The notes beneath the pieces are model-generated. The model searched no databases. It saw only the letters and a list, made by a program, of their open reading frames with translations, and had not been told where the DNA came from. Shown here in pieces: positions 60,019-64,000 of a DNA stretch of 64,000 nucleotides (positions are counted from its first letter, which is position 1; each line of letters opens with the position of its first letter). Made by a program: the position numbers and the translations under genes. Origin of the DNA: Lethocerus indicus (taxonomy: Eukaryota > Arthropoda > Insecta > Hemiptera > Belostomatidae); assembly GCA_019843655.1 (NCBI GenBank), contig JACDQD010000007.1:11219600-11283599 (forward strand). Reading direction: 5' to 3'.

Positions 60019-61250
60019 TTGAAACTTAGGGAAGGCAAATTGCAACGTTTACAATCGGTGTATGGCCCACAGTAGAGCCCCTTGTCCGCGTACCATCGAA
60101 TGAGGGACAAAGCCCGGCTAGCACAGTACAAACATTCCCATTTGTTTTAAAGAGGAAATGAGTCACATTTACGCGCTCGCTATTTGAATTGGATATTTCA
60201 AAAGGTTAACAATTGGAACAAAAAGGTCTCTCCATTAAAACCCTTCGACCTTTCCATCCCTCGTCACCCAAAAGCGACCCCACAACCGAATTCCCGAATC
60301 ACTAATATTTCTAATAAATAGTGATTAATATTATGAACCGTCAGAAAGTAAGCACATTGCTTTCTTCATAAATCATAATTGAGTGTTAAGAAACTACAAC
60401 ACGGTAAAGGAACAAAATTGAGTGGTATCTCGCTGATTAGTTGTAAAGTACAGGGCACAAAAATAATAATAAACAACTCGTAATGGTTGGTACCCTACCT
60501 TAGAATTTTTATAGTCGGGCCGTTTTATAAAACAAAAGAGCAAGACTGGCACGTTTAAACATATTAACGGTTTTATCTATTGATTTATTCTGCTTTACAC
60601 GACTTCCTAGGCTAGGCAGATGTCCCATTAGTCTCGCCTTTGACAACATTTAGTCGATATTTAAACTGAAACCGCGTCCGGAGAATTATACCTCTAGTAA
60701 GCATACTATATGTTTAGGATGGATGGATGCGCTCCAAAAAGTTTACATCGGGTGAGGGGAAACAATTGGAATAACCGAAAGCTTTGTAGCGTTCCCAAAA
60801 CAGAAGACAGAGGGGCGCCGACTGTTCAAGCGATACCTGTATATAAAACAATTTGCAGTATTAACGCGATAGGCTGGGGCCTCCATAAGCGCTTTATCGA
60901 ACCCCCCCGCCTGTAAATCTTCGTGGGCGCTAGACTTTGAAAATATACTGCGACTGCTGAACGGGGGCTGGCGTAAATGGCTTGAATGGACACCTCATTG
61001 GTATTTACCGAGCTCTGCTTCGTGTTCTGCGGCTTTTTGCGTAGGCCGAAAGTGTGATTCATCCTTTAGGGAAACTTCAAAAGTCGATGAGGTTGGGGCA
61101 GAAATCTGTATAAGCCCGTTTCAATCAGTTGCATAAACTGAACTTCAGGTTGAGCTCATTTGCTAGCGTCCGGGCTGGTATTCGGTACGAGAGCATACCG
61201 CGGCCGTTGTGGCGCCATATTGCGCAACCTCACCCCTCTTTCCCTCTCTG
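60019..61250. other. Gene-free stretch
   Basis: AT-rich with GC-richer 60890-60990 and 61180-61240. Opposed frames at 60710-61062 are unassigned. Confidence 0.45.
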
Positions 61251-61252
61251 TC

Positions 61253-61273
61253 ACTCCCCTCTCTCTCTCTCTC
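61253..61273. repeat. Short (CT)n run
   Basis: CCCCTCTCTCTCTCTCTC-type pyrimidine run. Confidence 0.85.
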
Positions 61274-63196
61274 GTCAGCACCCCTATCCTCCCTTCACTC
61301 GGTGCTGGCCATGTTCATCTGCGTGGCGATAATTTGGCCTGTTAAATTTTCATGCGGCTAAGCGTCGCCGTCCCCGCCCTCAACCCCAAATATTTCCAAC
61401 CCCCCCCTCACCACAGGGCTCACAGTTAAATGCGCTCGGGGGAGTTTTTAACGCCGGGGAAATCGGATGTAAAAAAATTACATCCAGTGTAGGCGTTTTG
61501 AACACGCGGATATTTGAAACTCACATTAGATATAGGAATATAGGAAGGTTATACAGCCCAGCGGAGAAGATTGAAAGAACAATGGTATTTAAAAAATATT
61601 TCAATATCTAATGTAACAACGTCCATATGTGTAATTTTTCAATTGGGGGCATCCCCGACAACCGGTCAATGAGCACGGCGCCTTTGATACTAACCCTCCT
61701 GACGGATGTGTTACTCGGGCCTAGCATCCGACTGCCCCGTCCTTCTGTTTTTACCGCCGTCACATCTAATTCTATAATTCCTAACTGCCGTTTCTTCGTT
61801 ATATTTAATGAATGCCTCTTTAAAATACAAGGTTTCTTATTTCTAAATTACAAACAAAATTGTGCTGCATTTTATTAGTTCGAAGTTCTATGTCCATTCA
61901 TTATTTTAATCATCGCCTAATCTAAGGAATAATAAAAGGTACATATTAGGGATCAGAGTTATGTTTTCCTCTCGTTCAATTCCAAAACACGAATTTCGAG
62001 TGAATCATCACTGAAATAATTTCGTAGGATTCCCATTCTCAGAATTTCATACTCGATTAATCAAATTCGTGAGGAACTAATTTCCTATTTTTTACAGGCC
62101 ATTTAATACTGCCAAGAGCTTATTCTAGCGCTCGGGAAGCGGTGGGTATAAGTCCATTTCTGTGGCCGGTAACTTCATAGAGATAAAGAAAGTAAGCCAT
62201 GTCATTGAACTTAACACAATGCATAGGAAACCCAAGCATGTGCGAATTCGGCTACGGGTTAAATTCAAAATCAATTCCGTCAGATTCAATTTTATAAATT
62301 CTATCCGCTTATCCGTCACGCGGATATTCTACGAATAAAGAACTCTACGAATATGTGGCGTTATACCGAATGAAATTCTTATACGATTAACGCTCTCATC
62401 CGGCGGGCGGTGGTGGCGGTTAGTCGAAATAATCGTCCACCCACTATTATAAGAGGATTACCACCTCCAAATTCAATCACGGCGTGCCTTTAATCACATT
62501 GAACATTCCCAATTGCTCTGGTTGCGCGCTGTCGGCTCAATCCTCCCCGCGGTTTAATTGCTTTAATTAAACAAGATCCGCGGTGAGGGGGCGGGGGCAC
62601 GCAGGGCCCGGCCCCAAGCACCGCCGCCCCACCACCACAATAAACCTCCGCTTATCGTTCCAATAAAATGGCACCACCCTCCTTCAATCAACCACCCGCC
62701 CACTCCCCCCTGGAGCTGGAGCACCGATCCGAAAAAGTACGGACGCGTTGTCTCCCGATGAGAGCATATCGTAGGTGTACTCCTAGCCATGCTATATATC
62801 ATCGATGCAATATAATTTCCGGAAACAAGACTACATGAAAAGTCCCACGAAACCACCTTTTACCTCTGATACCGTTCATAAGTATCATTATTCACTATCA
62901 CTGCACTTTTTATTTTACAGAGTCTAGCATAAAATTAGATAGGCGGGAATATTAAATAGATAAAAGGTGTAATTGGGAATAGTTATCGGCGGGACCAAAA
63001 ACAGATCTGTTGTTCGACAATAAACGATTGTTAGTAGGTACAACAAATCTACTTCATGTGCCCGCAGTAACCGACGGAAACGGGTGAGATAATTCGATTA
63101 AGTCGTTTTTCGATTTCTTACCGGCAGCTATCATCTTTTATTAACAGCGTCGCCGCCCCTCCATCACGCCAGGGGGTTCTGAATTACCACCAAGGT
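61274..63196. other. Gene-free stretch
   Basis: AT-rich, with GC-rich patches at about 61365-61460 and 62560-62720. No gene is recognised. Confidence 0.45.
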
Positions 63197-63249
63197 AAAT
63201 ACGGGGATTAAACGCGAGGTTGCGCTGCCCTAAAGGCAGAACCGTATTT
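63197..63249 (+). other. Stem with asymmetric bulge
   Basis: AAATAC pairs with GTATTT, GGTT with AACC and CTGCC with GGCAG, around a CTAAA loop. A 15-base bulge lies on the 5' side and a GCG bulge higher up. A modest structured-RNA candidate. Confidence 0.35.
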
Positions 63250-63987
63250 TTGAGAAAGGCGGACCTGGACCCCTCCCTCCATTGTCAATGGTATTTATTT
63301 TGGTTGTCACGCGACACGCTAACACGACTAAACTCCGGACGAAACTGAGTAAATTTTAATGGCCACCGTTGTTATTTTGCCTGTTTCGTCGGGAAAGCGG
63401 TTGAGGCATTGAATATTCCCGAACGATGCCATTATTTATATTTATGTATCCACTGGATTACTTTTAACATTGTGCTAGATAACATTTCGAAATATTTACG
63501 CTATTGGTGTTATTGGCTGCGAGCAGGTGTTTTATTGTAATGTCCGTGTAGCTGAATATATAAATACGTAGTGGCATATTCAAACAAGCCATAATTATAA
63601 TAGCATCAACAGCGATAATATAAACAGTTTCTTTAAATCTGTACGTAATAATAAAAACAATATATATTATCAATATTTATGAGTTATACGTTATAATTTT
63701 GCTTAAAAACCTGACAATATAACAGCGACCACATGTTTAAAGGGGCCTGGGATCGTTCCCCCGTTTTTGTTTTAGAACTTTAAAAAATAAGGAGAAAATT
63801 TCGCAGAGACGCATATCTTTATTATCGGAGTCGGTAAGGGAAGGAGGAAGCCACACGCCGGATATTCGACGGTTTATCTCGACTTCCGGTTCGACTTGAA
63901 AGTCTTTACGCCCCCGGCCCGGATAAAAATCAGGATTTATCCGCCTTTATACGGGCGGCCACCTTTAAAACTCTCACCAACCTCAGG
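63250..63987. other. Gene-free stretch
   Basis: AT-rich, with a GC-richer end from about 63820. No gene is recognised. Confidence 0.45.
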
Positions 63988-64000
63988 GAGAGAGAGAGAG
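63988..64000. repeat. Start of a (GA)n tract cut by the window end
   Basis: Thirteen bases of GA reach the last base. The true length is unknown. Confidence 0.8.

Noticed and set aside
17340..60737. GATGGATGGATGCGC-like word near 17341 and 60719
   Set aside because: Low-complexity GATG repeats; flanks are unrelated.

Overview
The window reads as animal nuclear DNA, most likely arthropod and perhaps insect. That placement is a low-confidence inference. It rests on four things: no dense array of long ORFs, many simple-sequence tracts, CpG dinucleotides that are common rather than depleted (unlike vertebrates), and one decayed mariner-type transposase. Nothing looks bacterial, viral or organellar. 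No rRNA, tRNA, CRISPR array or operon was recognised.

I could not support a single intact protein-coding gene. Open frames are short, cross (GA)n or (GCC)n tracts, or lie on both strands at once, which is what chance gives. The best description is a gene desert or very long intron/intergenic region in which GC-rich, CpG-bearing patches of a few hundred bases alternate with AT-rich DNA. The GC patches lie at about 1.2-1.6, 4.0-4.3, 9.0-10.4, 12.2-13.6, 14.9-15.6, 18.1-19.8, 28.0-29.1, 31.0-31.4, 37.4-38.4, 42.9-43.4, 49.2-49.6, 50.9-51.2, 55.0-55.3, 58.2-58.6 and 62.5-62.7 kb.

The most informative content is a set of non-coding elements present in more than one diverged copy. Family 1 has copies at 7976-8137, 9079-9169 and 18061-18303, two of which share an identical 35-base block and a conserved order of sub-blocks. 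Family 2 lies at 18672-18889 and 19272-19375. Family 3 lies at 21155-21296 and 21924-22076, with a cluster of palindromes between the copies. A short pair lies at 2927-2990 and 3309-3382. Islands of similarity separated by length-variable spacers look like duplicated cis-regulatory elements of a kind often seen around developmental genes. That role is inferred.

Other supported content: a 93-base imperfect hairpin resembling a microRNA precursor (43068-43160); a decayed mariner transposase N-terminus on the minus strand (52808-53137); two candidate TATA plus initiator core promoters (near 26277-26306 and 59952-59992), one followed by a splice-donor-like site and the other by a near-perfect palindrome; several compact inverted repeats; and long (GA)n/(CT)n, (AT)n and (GT)n microsatellites. 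All alignments and foldings were done by eye.
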